DNA of 64,000 nt, taken from assembly GCF_900188065.1 (NCBI RefSeq), contig NZ_FZNQ01000012.1, positions 1 through 64,000 of the forward strand. Direction: 5' to 3'. This document shows positions 1-8,918 of this stretch, piece by piece (the first letter of the stretch is position 1; every line of letters starts with the position of its first letter). The translations under genes were made by a program, and so were the position numbers. The notes under the pieces were generated by a model, which worked only from the letters and a program-made list of their open reading frames with translations, was not told the origin of the DNA and made no database searches. The stretch is from Halorubrum vacuolatum. GTDB lineage: Archaea > Halobacteriota > Halobacteria > Halobacteriales > Haloferacaceae.

Positions 1-54
1 AATCTCGTTCAAACAGCCGTTGAGGCGGTCGTTTTCGGGCATAGATCACTTTGA
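1..54 (+). CDS. Possible C-terminal tail of a truncated or off-window ORF (transposase-like?)
   Basis: Frame 1 is open from the window edge to a TGA at 52-54 and encodes 17 residues ending FGHRSL. The composition would suit the basic tail of a haloarchaeal transposase, but this is far too short to assign. The 350 bases that follow are less GC-rich than the rest of the window, which is common beside insertion elements. It could equally be chance. Confidence 0.2.
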   Translation, partial: NLVQTAVEAVVFGHRSL

Positions 55-406
55 AAACGCACCGCCTCACTCTTCATCCTTATCTGAACACCGCCTGTGT
101 GGGTGACCGTATTAGGGATCCCCGTTGTCCGCTTTGTGGGATCCTCGTTGTTTGTGATCGAAACGAAACCAAACACATTCTGCCAATTATCTTAAATTAT
201 GAGGGAATCCAGGAATATATACTAAAGCGGCGGCGTCGGCGAAGCTGTTACCCGAAATACCGATAAAGTCAATACAACGTGTCATGATCTATCGGGAGGA
301 ACGCTAACCAATAGCACATACTCGAAGAGCACAGGGCAATCCAACCAAAAACGAGACTCAAACATGTACACGTCACACGGAATTGGAGCAAAACGGGTGG
401 AGCACA
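55..406. other. Intergenic region upstream of the BCCT gene
   Basis: There is no convincing gene here. A 71-codon plus-strand ORF (51-266) has an unnatural Arg/Cys-rich composition and no haloarchaeal acidity. The stretch is AT-richer than its surroundings, with patches such as the AT run near 190-225. It should contain the transporter promoter, but I see no clearly placed TATA box at -26 from the chosen start. Confidence 0.5.
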
Positions 407-2269
407 ATGACAGATAAAGACGGTGGAATACAGGCAGAACTCTTCCACGCGGACACCGATCACGAAGCGGGAGGTAACAACATACAGAAGTTCGGCTTCG
501 ACATCAACCCGCCGGTGTTTTTCATCGCCAGTGGGTTGATACTGCTCTTTATCGTCCTGTCACTGGCATTTCCGGATCAGGCCGGAACCGCTTACGGCGA
601 CGCCAGGGAGTGGGTGTCTGAGATGTTCGATTGGCTGTTCATCCTGGCAGCCAACGCCTTCATCGTGTTCATGGTCGGGCTCGCGATAAGCAAGTACGGA
701 TCGATCCGTCTCGGCGGTGTCGACGGCGAACAGGAGTTCAGCGACATCTCCTGGATCGCAATGCTGTTCAGCGCCGGTATGGGCATCGGGCTGATGTTCT
801 TCGGCGTCGCCGAGCCGGTGTTCCACTTCTACGATCCACACCTCGGTGCAACCGGTGGTTCGGAGGGCGCGGTCGACGTTGCGCTTGCAGTCTCGCTGTT
901 CCACTGGGGCTTCCATCCGTGGGCCATCTACGCCCTCGTTGCACTCGGGTTGGGCTTCTTCTCGTATAACCGTGGGTTACCCCTGACGTTCCGGTCCGTG
1001 TTCTGGCCGGTCCTTGGTGAACGGATCTACGGATGGCCGGGACACATCATTGACATCCTGACCATCTTTGCGACCCTGTTCGGGCTGGTGACGTCACTCG
1101 GACTCGGGGCCTTACAGATCAACCGTGGGCTCGAATTCCTGGGTGGATCCATCGGGTTCTTCCCCGCAGTACCGTTTAGTGGAGGTGTTCAGGTCGGTAT
1201 CGTCCTGTTCATAACGCTCCTTGCAACGGGTTCGGTCTACCTCGGTCTCGAAAAGGGTATCCGGCGCCTGAGTAACCTGAACCTGTCGTTGATGCTGTTG
1301 CTTCTTGGGGCCGTGTTCGTCCTCGGTCCCACGTTGACTATCCTCGGAATGATTCCCCAGGGAATCGGTGCGTATCTGGGGAACTTCTTCGAGCTGTCGT
1401 TCTTCGCCGGGCAGGGCGACGCGTTCAGCGGCTCTCCATCCTATGCAGGTGCAGGCGATGCGTTCCTCGTCGATTGGACGGTGTTCTACTGGGCGTGGTG
1501 GATATCCTGGTCGCCGTTCGTCGGGATGTTTATCGCCCGCATTTCGAAAGGCCGAACGATCCGCGAGTTCATCGGCGGCGTGATGCTGATCCCGGTGATG
1601 TTCTCGTTCGCATGGTTCGGAGCGATGGGCGGTTCGGCCCTTTCGATGGAACGGGGCGGTGAGACGGTCGGCACCCTTGGCGGTGTCGGCGAGTTCTACG
1701 ACGCAGATGGTGAACTGACCGGTGCGTGGGAAGAGCTCTGGGCCGGCCCGATCAGCGAAGAGATCTGGGCGCTCGCGTTCGCAGAGGACACCGCGATGTT
1801 CGCCATGTTCAACGAATTACCGGGGACGGAGATCCTTTCGATCCTCGCGATCATCCTCGTGACGACGTTCTTCGTCACGTCCACTGACTCGGGATCGCTC
1901 GTCCTCGAACACCTGAGTACGGGCGGGAAACACACGACCGGCGCCACCGGTCGTGTCTTCTGGGCAGTGGCCGAGGGGGCCGTCGCGATTGCGATTCTGC
2001 TTGCGGCCGGTGCGGACGCGCTTGCAGGACTGCAGGCGGCGGCAATCGTGACTGGCTTGCCGTTCGCGTTCATCCTGATCTTCATGATGTTCTCGGTCTA
2101 CCAAGGACTGCGGAAGGAGTATCGGATTCTCAACTCCGATCGGTTCCAAGAGCGGATCGACGAAATGGTCGATAGCGGTGATATCGTGGTCGAATCCGAC
2201 CGTGGACAGGTCATCACCGAAGTCAGTCGGACCGACGACGGATCGACCGTGAGCGAGACCGACGACTAA
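407..2269 (+). CDS. BCCT-family betaine/choline/carnitine-type transporter
   Basis: This is a 620-residue secondary transporter of the BCCT family, which takes up quaternary-ammonium or sulfonium compounds such as glycine betaine, carnitine or DMSP, usually with Na+. The glycine-rich GMGIG segment lies near residues 124-128. The Trp-rich signature FYWAWWISWSPFVG, followed by the ISKGRTIREF loop, starts near residue 361. About 12 hydrophobic segments are visible, with hydrophilic acidic ends as expected for a halophile. I chose the Met at 407 (MTDKDGG) over one eight codons earlier because the extra residues are not conserved-looking. The gene stands alone, but downstream genes for methylated-amine breakdown suggest it may feed catabolism as well as osmoprotection. 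The exact substrate cannot be read from sequence. Confidence 0.93.
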   Translation: MTDKDGGIQAELFHADTDHEAGGNNIQKFGFDINPPVFFIASGLILLFIVLSLAFPDQAGTAYGDAREWVSEMFDWLFILAANAFIVFMVGLAISKYGSIRLGGVDGEQEFSDISWIAMLFSAGMGIGLMFFGVAEPVFHFYDPHLGATGGSEGAVDVALAVSLFHWGFHPWAIYALVALGLGFFSYNRGLPLTFRSVFWPVLGERIYGWPGHIIDILTIFATLFGLVTSLGLGALQINRGLEFLGGSIGFFPAVPFSGGVQVGIVLFITLLATGSVYLGLEKGIRRLSNLNLSLMLLLLGAVFVLGPTLTILGMIPQGIGAYLGNFFELSFFAGQGDAFSGSPSYAGAGDAFLVDWTVFYWAWWISWSPFVGMFIARISKGRTIREFIGGVMLIPVMFSFAWFGAMGGSALSMERGGETVGTLGGVGEFYDADGELTGAWEELWAGPISEEIWALAFAEDTAMFAMFNELPGTEILSILAIILVTTFFVTSTDSGSLVLEHLSTGGKHTTGATGRVFWAVAEGAVAIAILLAAGADALAGLQAAAIVTGLPFAFILIFMMFSVYQGLRKEYRILNSDRFQERIDEMVDSGDIVVESDRGQVITEVSRTDDGSTVSETDD

Positions 2270-2294
2270 TCCGGTCGGCCGCTCGCTCACGAAC

Positions 2295-2312
2295 GACCTA
2301 TTCGGTCTTTTT
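2295..2312 (+). terminator. Short hairpin plus T-run after the BCCT gene
   Basis: A GACC-TATTC-GGTC hairpin is followed directly by TTTTT, 26 bases after the transporter stop codon. Archaeal termination mainly needs the oligo-T run; the hairpin adds plausibility. Confidence 0.45.
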
Positions 2313-2407
2313 CACTTCGATTCGGACGGCGTGCGTTATGTCCGTACCGGCCCGATCGAGAACCGGTGGCGATTGGACCGGTTAACAAACGGATACAGCG
2401 ATCCGTC

Positions 2408-2716
2408 TCAGAGGCGCCGGAACACCGATCCGAACCGGTAGGGCGTCACGAGGAACGAAATAAAAAAGACGACTACTGAAAGGACGAACGCCACTCCGGA
2501 AACCGCGATCATTGCCCGCCCGAGTGTCGGCCATAACTGTCCAGCTACTATCGTCACAGACATCGCTAGCACGACGATCATGAACAGCCCCATCGCAACG
2601 CGTAAACCCGTCGATTTTGGGTTGAACTGACATTTGGGACAGGCCTCTTCATCGCCTTCCAACTCGTAGCCACACCGTTTACAGTGTGGTAACCCGCCGC
2701 TGAATGGATTAATCAC
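2408..2716 (-). CDS. Small zinc-ribbon membrane protein
   Basis: This 102-residue protein starts with a treble-clef/zinc-ribbon pair (CKRCGYEL near residues 12-19 and CPKC near 27-30). Two hydrophobic helices follow at roughly residues 40-65 and 70-92, then a short basic tail. The layout, a cytoplasmic zinc ribbon with a two-helix membrane anchor, is common among uncharacterised haloarchaeal proteins. Its start lies 2 bases past the stop of the universal stress protein gene on the same strand, so the two are probably co-transcribed. The function is unknown. Confidence 0.75.
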   Translation of the reverse strand: MINPFSGGLPHCKRCGYELEGDEEACPKCQFNPKSTGLRVAMGLFMIVVLAMSVTIVAGQLWPTLGRAMIAVSGVAFVLSVVVFFISFLVTPYRFGSVFRRL

Positions 2717-2718
2717 TC

Positions 2719-3141
2719 TTACCGCACGATGGTGACTGGGATATCGCTCAGTTGGAGCACCTTGTCAGCGGTGCTACCGACGAGTTTGTTGATCGCACCG
2801 TGTCCTTGCTTTCCGATGACGATTGCGTCGATGCCCTTTTCGTCGGCATACTCGACGATTTCAGGCCCGGCTTTGCCACGCTTCACTGCCCCTTTTGCCT
2901 TGGAAATCCCTCGTTCCGTGGCCTTTTTTACGACCTCCGTCACCAGTTCTTCTCCGTACTGATTGTATTCGTCCAGTTCTTCGTCGGTTAAATCGACGGT
3001 GATGATGTACGACGCCTTCGTTTCGACGACGTACAGTGCGTGTACTTCAGCGCCGGTCAGCTCCGCGAGGTCGAGGGTGTGTTCGACGGCCGCATCCGAG
3101 ATCGAACTGCCATCGACCGCAACGAGGATTTTATTGTACAT
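2719..3141 (-). CDS. Universal stress protein, UspA family
   Basis: A 140-residue single-domain UspA protein. It opens with the first beta strand ILVAVDGSS and ends with the nucleotide-loop type motif G-x2-G-x8-G-S-T (GKQGHGAINKLVGST) followed by the last strand IPVTIVR. This pattern is typical of ATP-binding USPs. I placed the start at MYNKILVAV; an in-frame ATG nine codons upstream (3168) is possible but adds nothing that matches the family. It probably forms an operon with the zinc-ribbon gene downstream. Its specific role is unknown; in haloarchaea such proteins often accompany transporters. Confidence 0.88.
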   Translation of the reverse strand: MYNKILVAVDGSSISDAAVEHTLDLAELTGAEVHALYVVETKASYIITVDLTDEELDEYNQYGEELVTEVVKKATERGISKAKGAVKRGKAGPEIVEYADEKGIDAIVIGKQGHGAINKLVGSTADKVLQLSDIPVTIVR

Positions 3142-3326
3142 TGTTGTCTTCACCAGATTATCGCTCATCCTATTTAAAAGTCGGTCCGCTCTGTACTGGC
3201 TGTCAAGGGAGCAACGAACACGACGCAGTCACTGCTGCCGGCGTGACGATGCGCTCGTGCCGTATCGGTCGTGGCTTCCATCGGATGTTATACGTTGTCG
3301 TTCCGTAGCTGTCGGTAGCACGAGAG

Positions 3327-3674
3327 ATGAGCAACTCCACTGATACACCGTCTGGAGAGTCGATCGTCGAGTGTCAGTTCCAGAACGGATCGATCTCGGT
3401 GTACGATACCTATCTCACGATCGAACGCGCGAAGGGTTCGAACTACGAAAACAAGCGGATCGAAATGAATGAGATATACGATGTCACGCACACGTCCGGT
3501 ATTATTACCGGTCACATCCAGATCCACCAGCATGGCGTCGAACCGGATGCGGGTGGGTTCTTTACGCATCCCGTCGACGAGAACACGCTCTATTTCCAGC
3601 GAGCGAAACGGTCGTGTGCCGAGCAAGCACGGGATGCCATCATCGAACGGATGGCCGGTGATCGGGCGGAGTGA
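3327..3674 (+). CDS. Conserved-looking small hypothetical protein
   Basis: A 115-residue soluble protein with alternating short beta strands (VECQFQNGSISVYDTYLTIER, IETNEIYDV-like blocks) ending in a helix (SCAEQARDAIIERMAG). The beta-rich body with a terminal helix resembles small PH-like domains, but this is only a shape impression. It is transcribed alone between a divergent universal stress protein gene and the convergent ilvA. Codon use and acidity match the neighbours. I do not recognise a family. Confidence 0.65.
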   Translation: MSNSTDTPSGESIVECQFQNGSISVYDTYLTIERAKGSNYENKRIEMNEIYDVTHTSGIITGHIQIHQHGVEPDAGGFFTHPVDENTLYFQRAKRSCAEQARDAIIERMAGDRAE

Positions 3675-3827
3675 TGGCCGCTTGTAAGGCAATTTTTCTG
3701 TTACGCCGAGTCGTAATCGAGAACGAGCCCACACTTCCTTCGATATTCCGTGACTGGCCCGTCGACGATCAATCCCCTTGTCGGACGGAATAGCCTCGGA
3801 ATGTGGGTCGCTCCCCGATGACGACGC

Positions 3828-5087
3828 TCACGCGGACCGTGTCGAGGCGCTCGCGCGGTTCACCACCTCCGCCTCATAGCCGTGTTCGTGGATCGACTCG
3901 ACGATGTTGCGGGTGTGTTCGATCCCGCTCGTTTCGATCTGGAAGATGAGATACGCCTCGCCGACGTCGAGGTCCTCCAAGGCCCGATCGTGACGCACGG
4001 TCTGAATGTTCGCCTCGTGTTCGGCGATGATACCCGACAGCTCGGACATCTTCCCCGGTTGATCGTCGATATGCACCCGGAGCCGGAGGATCTGTTGTCG
4101 TTGCGTGAGCGCGTGAATGAGCACCGCTCGAAGCATCGTCATGTCCAAATTTCCGCCACACAGTAGCGGCATCACGCGTTCTCCTTCGACGTCGAGTGCG
4201 TCGCTGCGGATCGCCGCAACGGCGGCCGCGCCCGCCCCCTCTGCCAGCTGTTTTGACCGCTCAAGCAGCACCAGGATCGCCGAGGCGATCTCGCTGTTGG
4301 TGACCGTGACGACCTCGTCGACATGCCGATCGATGATCGTGAGCGTGCGATCGGAGATCCCGCCGGTCGCGATCCCGTCGGCGATCGTATCCACCGAATC
4401 GAGCGTCTGTGGGATCCCCTTGTCGAGGCTGTCCGGGACGGTCTCAGCACCTGACGCCTGCACGCCGACGATCCGCGCATCCGGGTTGTGCTCGGCGAAC
4501 GCCGTGGCGATGCCGCTTATCAATCCACCGCCGCCGATGGGCACGACGACGGTCTCCACCTCGGGAAACTGCTCGGCCATCTCGACACCCAGCGTCCCTT
4601 GGCCGGCGATGATATCCGGATCGTCGAAGGCATGGACGAACTCCGCGTCCGTCTCTCCGGCCAGTCCCTTCGCGTACGCCGTGGCCGCCTGGAAGTCCTT
4701 GCCGACGAGTTCGACCGACGCGCCGTAGCCTCGGGTCGCATCGATCTTCGTTTGCGGGGCGTTCGTCGGCATCACGATGGTCGACTCCACCCCGCGTTTC
4801 GTCGCCGCGAGCGCGACCCCCTGTGCGTGGTTTCCGGCGCTGGCGGCGACGACACGGTCGATGCCGTCCTCGACACAGCGAGTGATCTTGTTGTACGCGC
4901 CACGGGTTTTGAACGATCCCGTCCACTGGAGGTGTTCCAACTTGAGAACGACCTCCTCGGCCCCGGTCATCGCTTCGAGGGAGGTGCTGCGTTCGATCGG
5001 CGTTCGCTTGACGACCGACGGATCGTCGAGCCGTCGCTGTGCCCGCTCGATGTCGGCGTACGTGACGGGGAGGGCGTCACCGCTCAT
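3828..5087 (-). CDS. ilvA: Threonine ammonia-lyase (threonine dehydratase)
   Basis: This PLP enzyme deaminates threonine to 2-oxobutyrate, the first step of isoleucine synthesis or of threonine breakdown. At 419 residues it has the usual fold-type II core and a C-terminal ACT domain (about 330-410). The Schiff-base lysine is K60 in SFKTRGAYNK, and the phosphate-binding glycine loop GGGG is at 185-188. A C-terminal ACT of this single type occurs in both biosynthetic and catabolic enzymes, so feedback by isoleucine cannot be asserted. Its start overlaps the folD stop by 4 bases (ATGA), so the two genes are translationally coupled. RidA, which clears the 2-aminoacrylate/enamine intermediates this enzyme makes, is encoded about 1.5 kb away. 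Confidence 0.95.
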   Translation of the reverse strand: MSGDALPVTYADIERAQRRLDDPSVVKRTPIERSTSLEAMTGAEEVVLKLEHLQWTGSFKTRGAYNKITRCVEDGIDRVVAASAGNHAQGVALAATKRGVESTIVMPTNAPQTKIDATRGYGASVELVGKDFQAATAYAKGLAGETDAEFVHAFDDPDIIAGQGTLGVEMAEQFPEVETVVVPIGGGGLISGIATAFAEHNPDARIVGVQASGAETVPDSLDKGIPQTLDSVDTIADGIATGGISDRTLTIIDRHVDEVVTVTNSEIASAILVLLERSKQLAEGAGAAAVAAIRSDALDVEGERVMPLLCGGNLDMTMLRAVLIHALTQRQQILRLRVHIDDQPGKMSELSGIIAEHEANIQTVRHDRALEDLDVGEAYLIFQIETSGIEHTRNIVESIHEHGYEAEVVNRASASTRSA

Positions 5088-5977
5088 GGGAGTTCGACGT
5101 CGACCCCCGACTGTATGCTCGCGGCCTTCACCGTGTTGTACATCAACATCGCGATCGTCATCGGTCCGACGCCGCCGGGAACGGGGGTGATCGCGCCGGC
5201 GACCGGTTTCGCGCTCTCGAAGTCGACGTCCCCGACCAGCTTGTACCCCTTCTCCGTATCGGCCTCGACGCGGTTGACGCCGACGTCGATCACCACCGCC
5301 CCCTCGCCGATCATCGATCCGTCGATGAGTTCGGGATAGCCGGCCGCGGCGATGACGATATCGGCCTCGCGGGTCTTCTCGGCGAGGTCCTTGGTCCGCG
5401 AGTGACAGACCGTCGTCGTCGCGTTTCCACCGGGGGCCTTCTGGATCAGGAGGTTCGCCATCGGTTTGCCGACGATGTCCGATCGACCGACGACGACGGC
5501 CTCTGCCCCTTCGGTCTCGACGTCGGCCGCCTCCAGGAGTTTCTGCACGCCGTGGGGTGTACAGGGTTTAAATCGGGGATCGCCGGCGACGAGCCGGCCG
5601 ACGTTCTCGGGGTGGAAGCCATCGACGTCCTTCATGGGCTCGATACGACGGAGGACTGCGGCGTTGTCGACGTGATCCGGAACGGGCATCTGCACGAGGA
5701 TCCCGTTGACGTCCGGATCCGCGTTCAGTTCGTCCACGACGTCGAAGAGTTCCTCGGCCGGCGCGGACGCATCCAGTTGGTGATGGATCCCGTCGATCCC
5801 GAGCTCCTCACAGGTCCGTTGTTTCATCGAGACGTACGTCTCGCTCGCCCCGTCATCGCTCATCAACACGGTCGCCAGCGAGGGCGTCACGCCCGCGGAT
5901 TTGAGTTCCTCGATGGAGTCCTCAAGCGCCGCAGTGATCCCGTCGGCAACCTCGTTTCCGTCGATGATCCGTGTCAT
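5084..5977 (-). CDS. folD: Methylene-tetrahydrofolate dehydrogenase / methenyl-tetrahydrofolate cyclohydrolase
   Basis: A bifunctional 297-residue enzyme interconverting 5,10-methylene-THF, 5,10-methenyl-THF and 10-formyl-THF with NADP. The catalytic pair is visible as Y48 and K52 in YVSMKQ. The family signatures GILVQMPVP, PMKDVDGFHP and the NADP-binding GRSDIVGKP follow in order. The start at 5977 is preferred over the ORF's first ATG because a TATA-like box lies 26 bases before it and because family members begin close to this point. It is the first gene of an operon with ilvA. Together with fhs and the MetF-like gene it forms a full THF one-carbon interconversion set. Confidence 0.96.
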   Translation of the reverse strand: MTRIIDGNEVADGITAALEDSIEELKSAGVTPSLATVLMSDDGASETYVSMKQRTCEELGIDGIHHQLDASAPAEELFDVVDELNADPDVNGILVQMPVPDHVDNAAVLRRIEPMKDVDGFHPENVGRLVAGDPRFKPCTPHGVQKLLEAADVETEGAEAVVVGRSDIVGKPMANLLIQKAPGGNATTTVCHSRTKDLAEKTREADIVIAAAGYPELIDGSMIGEGAVVIDVGVNRVEADTEKGYKLVGDVDFESAKPVAGAITPVPGGVGPMTIAMLMYNTVKAASIQSGVDVELP

Positions 5978-5998
5978 ACTGGTCCACCTGCTCCGGTT

Positions 5999-6008
5999 CC
6001 TAAATCGG
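5999..6008 (-). promoter_or_regulatory. TATA-like box for folD-ilvA
   Basis: On the minus strand the box reads CCGATTTAGG, centred about 26 bases before the folD ATG, as expected for a leaderless haloarchaeal transcript. Confidence 0.5.
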
Positions 6009-6342
6009 CTTGTGTATTCATGCTCATTTTCGATCAGTCGGGCAACCCGGTGGGTCCGTACGCCAGTCGGCTCGGGGCCGGGTACTGCGGATGGATTCGT
6101 GTGCATCCAGTAATAATGCACTGCATATGGCGTTTTTCGAGCCGCGAGGGAGCCGCATTACATAACAACTCGATAGGCTGTCAGATATTGTCGATCGAAA
6201 CGGTTCCGCGTCGCTCGCGGAGTGCTGGGCAGGGTGCGTTCGAAGGGAGACCGCGTCACTCGTGAACCATCGGCGGGTCTCGGGGGATCAAGCCGGTTTG
6301 AAAACAGTCGGCCGAAAACGCGCTACCTGTCGTGACGGCCGC
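6009..6342. other. Intergenic region between folD and a 43-residue ORF
   Basis: I find no gene here. The plus-strand ORFs crossing it lack haloarchaeal composition and codon bias. No repeat or RNA structure is obvious. Confidence 0.5.
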
Positions 6343-6474
6343 TTATTCCTCGGAACGGCGGTTGAACAGCTTCTCGATGCGAGCGACGATACCCGTCGAC
6401 GCCCCGGGGAGGTAGAACTCGGTGTCTTGGCGGTCTTCAACGGCTGATCGGGTCGTGTGTTTTGCTTGGCTCAT
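6343..6474 (-). CDS. 43-residue conserved-style small protein
   Basis: This short minus-strand ORF starts at the ATG at 6472-6474 and stops at TAA 6343-6345. It encodes a hydrophilic protein beginning MSQAKHTTRSAVEDRQD, with a middle EFYLPGASTG segment and a helix IVARIEKLFNRR at the end. Two things support a real gene. Its codons show the usual G/C bias at third positions. A TATA-like box (GTTTAAAAT type, 6498-6508) lies about 29 bases before the ATG, fitting a leaderless mRNA. It is divergent from ridA. No function is assigned; the amphipathic end could contact a partner protein or the membrane. Confidence 0.6.
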   Translation of the reverse strand: MSQAKHTTRSAVEDRQDTEFYLPGASTGIVARIEKLFNRRSEE

Positions 6475-6497
6475 ATATGTACCTCGGTGCCGGAACG

Positions 6498-6508
6498 GTT
6501 TAAAATTT
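6498..6508 (-). promoter_or_regulatory. TATA-like box for the 43-residue ORF
   Basis: The AT-rich element ggtttaaaatt is centred about 29 bases upstream of the ATG at 6474, typical of haloarchaeal leaderless promoters. Confidence 0.45.
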
Positions 6509-6573
6509 CGCTTATTACTCTATGAATTTAATGAACGATCTCTATCGACAGCCGCTGTCATGACACCTACCAA

Positions 6574-6582
6574 CCTTTATCA
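6574..6582 (+). promoter_or_regulatory. TATA-like box for ridA
   Basis: The element cctttatca is centred about 27 bases before the GTG at 6605. It supports that GTG as both transcription and translation start, because the ATG at 6560 would lie upstream of the box. Confidence 0.5.
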
Positions 6583-6604
6583 TGGTCCCCTCACGACCTC
6601 CGGT

Positions 6605-6985
6605 GTGAAACGCACTATTAGCACCGATGATGCACCGGCTGCGGTCGGCGCGTACAGCCAAGCGACGACGAACGGGGAACTGCTCATCACCGCCGGGCAG
6701 CTGCCGCTCACGGTCGATGGTGAGCTCCTCGATGACCGCCCTGTCGCCGAACAGACACGACAGTGTCTCTCCAACGTCGAGGCGATCCTTGCCGCCGAGG
6801 GGCTCTCGCTTACGGACGTCCTCAAAACGACGGTCTACCTGGACGATATCGACGACTTCGAGGCGTTCAACGAGGCCTACAGCGAGTTCTTCGAGTCGGA
6901 GCCGCCCGCTCGAAGCGCCATCGAGGTGGCTGCCGTTCCGAAGGGAGCCGCCGTCGAGATCGAAGCGATCGCCGTCGTCGAATAG
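6605..6985 (+). CDS. ridA: RidA/YjgF-family enamine/imine deaminase
   Basis: A 126-residue protein of exactly the family's usual length. RidA hydrolyses reactive enamine/imine intermediates released by PLP enzymes such as threonine ammonia-lyase, which is encoded nearby. Visible signatures include AVGAYSQA near the start, ITAGQLP, and the C-terminal block RSAIEVAAVPKGAAVEIEAIAV, whose Arg binds the substrate carboxylate. I chose the GTG start at 6605 (VKRTIST) because it gives the canonical N-terminus and is placed correctly behind a TATA-like box. The longer reading would add about 60 non-conserved residues. It is a monocistronic gene converging on fhs. Confidence 0.93.
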   Translation: MKRTISTDDAPAAVGAYSQATTNGELLITAGQLPLTVDGELLDDRPVAEQTRQCLSNVEAILAAEGLSLTDVLKTTVYLDDIDDFEAFNEAYSEFFESEPPARSAIEVAAVPKGAAVEIEAIAVVE

Positions 6986-7020
6986 CGACCGATTCCTAAC
7001 GGCTCCGGATAGAGCCGTAT

Positions 7021-8748
7021 TTAAAAGAGCCCGGTGATGTTTCCGTCCGCGTCGATGTCCATGTCGGCGGCGGCGGGTCTCGCCGGCAGCCCCGGCATCG
7101 TCAACGCGTCCGCGGTCAGCGCGACGAGGAAGCCGGCCCCGGCCGAGGGATAGATCTCGCTGATCTCGAGCTCCCACCCCTCGGGAGCGCCCTTGAGGCT
7201 CGCATCGTCGCTCAGCGAGTGGAACGTCTTCGACATGATGACCGGGTAGTCGTCGAAGCCGAGGTCGTTCATCTGTTCGATATCACTGAGCGCCTTCCCG
7301 GTGAATTTCACGTCGTCGGCGCCGTAGATCTCCGTGGCGATCGTCCGGATCTTCTCGTCGATGGGCGCTTCGAGATCGTACAGCGGCTCGAAGGCCTCCT
7401 CGTCGCTCTCTTCGACCGCGTCCACGACGTTCTCCGCGAGGTCGACGCCGCCTTCGCTTCCCTCCAAGAAGACGTTCGACTCGGCCGCGCGGATGCCCAA
7501 CTCGTTTGTACAGTGGTCGAGTACTGCCTGCACCTCCTCGTCGGTGTCCTCGGGGAACCGGTTGATCGAGACGACGACCGGGACGCCGAACTTCTGTAAG
7601 TTTCGGACGTGCTTATCGAGGTTCGAAAAGCCGGCCTCGACGGCGTCGACTCCGGCGTCGTCGATGGCGTCGTAGTCGACCGGCCACTGATCCAACCCGT
7701 GGTATTTAAGCGCGCGAATCGAGGCGACGAGCACGACGGCGTTCGGCGTCATTTCACCCATCCGGCAGACGACGTTCATGAACTTCTCCGCGCCGAGGTC
7801 GGAACCGAAGCCGGCCTCGGTGACGAGATACTCGCCCATGCCGAAGGCGGTCTTATCGGCGATGAGCGAGTTCGTCCCGTGCGCGATGTTCGCGAACGGG
7901 CCGCCGTGAACGAACGCAGGCGTCCCCTCTATCGTCTGCACGACGTTCGGTTTGATCGCATCGCGGAGGAGCATCGTCGCGGGGCCGGTGGCCTCGATGT
8001 CGTCCACGGTCACCGCGTTCCCGTCCTCGTCGTAGGCGACGATGATCCGGCCGATGCGTTCCTTTAGATCCGCCAGGTCGCTCGCGAGACAGAGCACCGC
8101 CATCAGCTCCGAGGCGGCGGTGAGTAGGAAGCTGTCCTCACGGGGGGTCCCGCCGGTCTTGCCGCCGAGACCGACGACGGTCTGACGGAGCGCCCGGTCG
8201 TTCATGTCGATCGCCCGCGGCCACGCGACGTTCGTCACGTCGATATCGAGCTCGTTACCCTGCGAGATCTTCGCATCGAGCATCGCCGCGATCAGGTTGT
8301 GTGCGGCCGTCAAGGCGTGGATGTCCCCGGTGAAATGGAGGTTGATGTCCTCCATCGGGAGCACCTGTGACTTGCCGCCACCGGCCGCGCCGCCTTTCAC
8401 GCCGAAGACGGGCCCGAGCGACGGCTCCCGGATGGCGATCATCGTCTCTTTCCCGATGTGGTTGAGCGTCTGACCGAGCCCGACCGTGGTGACGGTCTTC
8501 CCCTCGCCTTTCGGCGTCGGGGTCATCCCGGTCACCAACACCAAGTTCTGCGATTTCTCCGTGGACTCCTCCCGGAGACGCTCGATGGCGTGATGTTTTA
8601 CTTTCGCGGTGTACTCGCCGAAGTACTGGAGGTCCTCCAAGCCGAGCCCCCACGGCTCGACGAGCTCCCAGATCGGCTCCATCTCCGCTGACTGTGCGAT
8701 ATCGTAGTCCGTCGGAAAGGGCTCCTGATTGCTGTCTTCTGAAACCAT
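7021..8748 (-). CDS. fhs: Formate-tetrahydrofolate ligase
   Basis: This enzyme links formate, ATP and THF to 10-formyl-THF. Run in reverse, it releases formate and makes ATP from 10-formyl-THF. At 575 residues it is of standard size. The family's P-loop TPTPKGEGKT lies at residues 76-85, and the EPSLGPVFG and GGAAGGG blocks follow. The start at 8748 (MVSEDSNQ) has a TATA-like box about 30 bases upstream; the longer ORF to 8901 runs through promoter sequence. It lies between ridA and the two DAO-GcvT genes on the same strand as the latter. With FolD and the MetF-like protein it could oxidise methyl groups to formate while recovering ATP. Confidence 0.96.
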   Translation of the reverse strand: MVSEDSNQEPFPTDYDIAQSAEMEPIWELVEPWGLGLEDLQYFGEYTAKVKHHAIERLREESTEKSQNLVLVTGMTPTPKGEGKTVTTVGLGQTLNHIGKETMIAIREPSLGPVFGVKGGAAGGGKSQVLPMEDINLHFTGDIHALTAAHNLIAAMLDAKISQGNELDIDVTNVAWPRAIDMNDRALRQTVVGLGGKTGGTPREDSFLLTAASELMAVLCLASDLADLKERIGRIIVAYDEDGNAVTVDDIEATGPATMLLRDAIKPNVVQTIEGTPAFVHGGPFANIAHGTNSLIADKTAFGMGEYLVTEAGFGSDLGAEKFMNVVCRMGEMTPNAVVLVASIRALKYHGLDQWPVDYDAIDDAGVDAVEAGFSNLDKHVRNLQKFGVPVVVSINRFPEDTDEEVQAVLDHCTNELGIRAAESNVFLEGSEGGVDLAENVVDAVEESDEEAFEPLYDLEAPIDEKIRTIATEIYGADDVKFTGKALSDIEQMNDLGFDDYPVIMSKTFHSLSDDASLKGAPEGWELEISEIYPSAGAGFLVALTADALTMPGLPARPAAADMDIDADGNITGLF

Positions 8749-8773
8749 CTGAGCGGATATTCCGCAGGACCCA

Positions 8774-8808
8774 CTAATAATGTTCTCCCATCTGATAGCA
8801 TATATAAA
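8774..8808 (-). promoter_or_regulatory. Two TATA-like elements upstream of fhs
   Basis: ATTATTAG (8774-8781) is about 30 bases before the fhs ATG, and TTTATATA (8801-8808) is about 56 before. The first suits a leaderless transcript, the second one with a leader of about 30 bases. Two promoters or two regulators are possible. Confidence 0.4.
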
Positions 8809-8918
8809 GGATGTGTTCGCCGACCGGGCGCTCGTGTCCGCTCGTTCCCCCAATCTGGACGAAATATGATAGAATGTGGAGCGCCCATCGCGGCGATTCA
8901 CCCCCGAGCGCCGCCGCC

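Noticed and set aside
51-266. 71-codon ORF near the left edge
   Set aside because: The Arg-rich, Cys-containing product is unlike haloarchaeal proteins and has no promoter.
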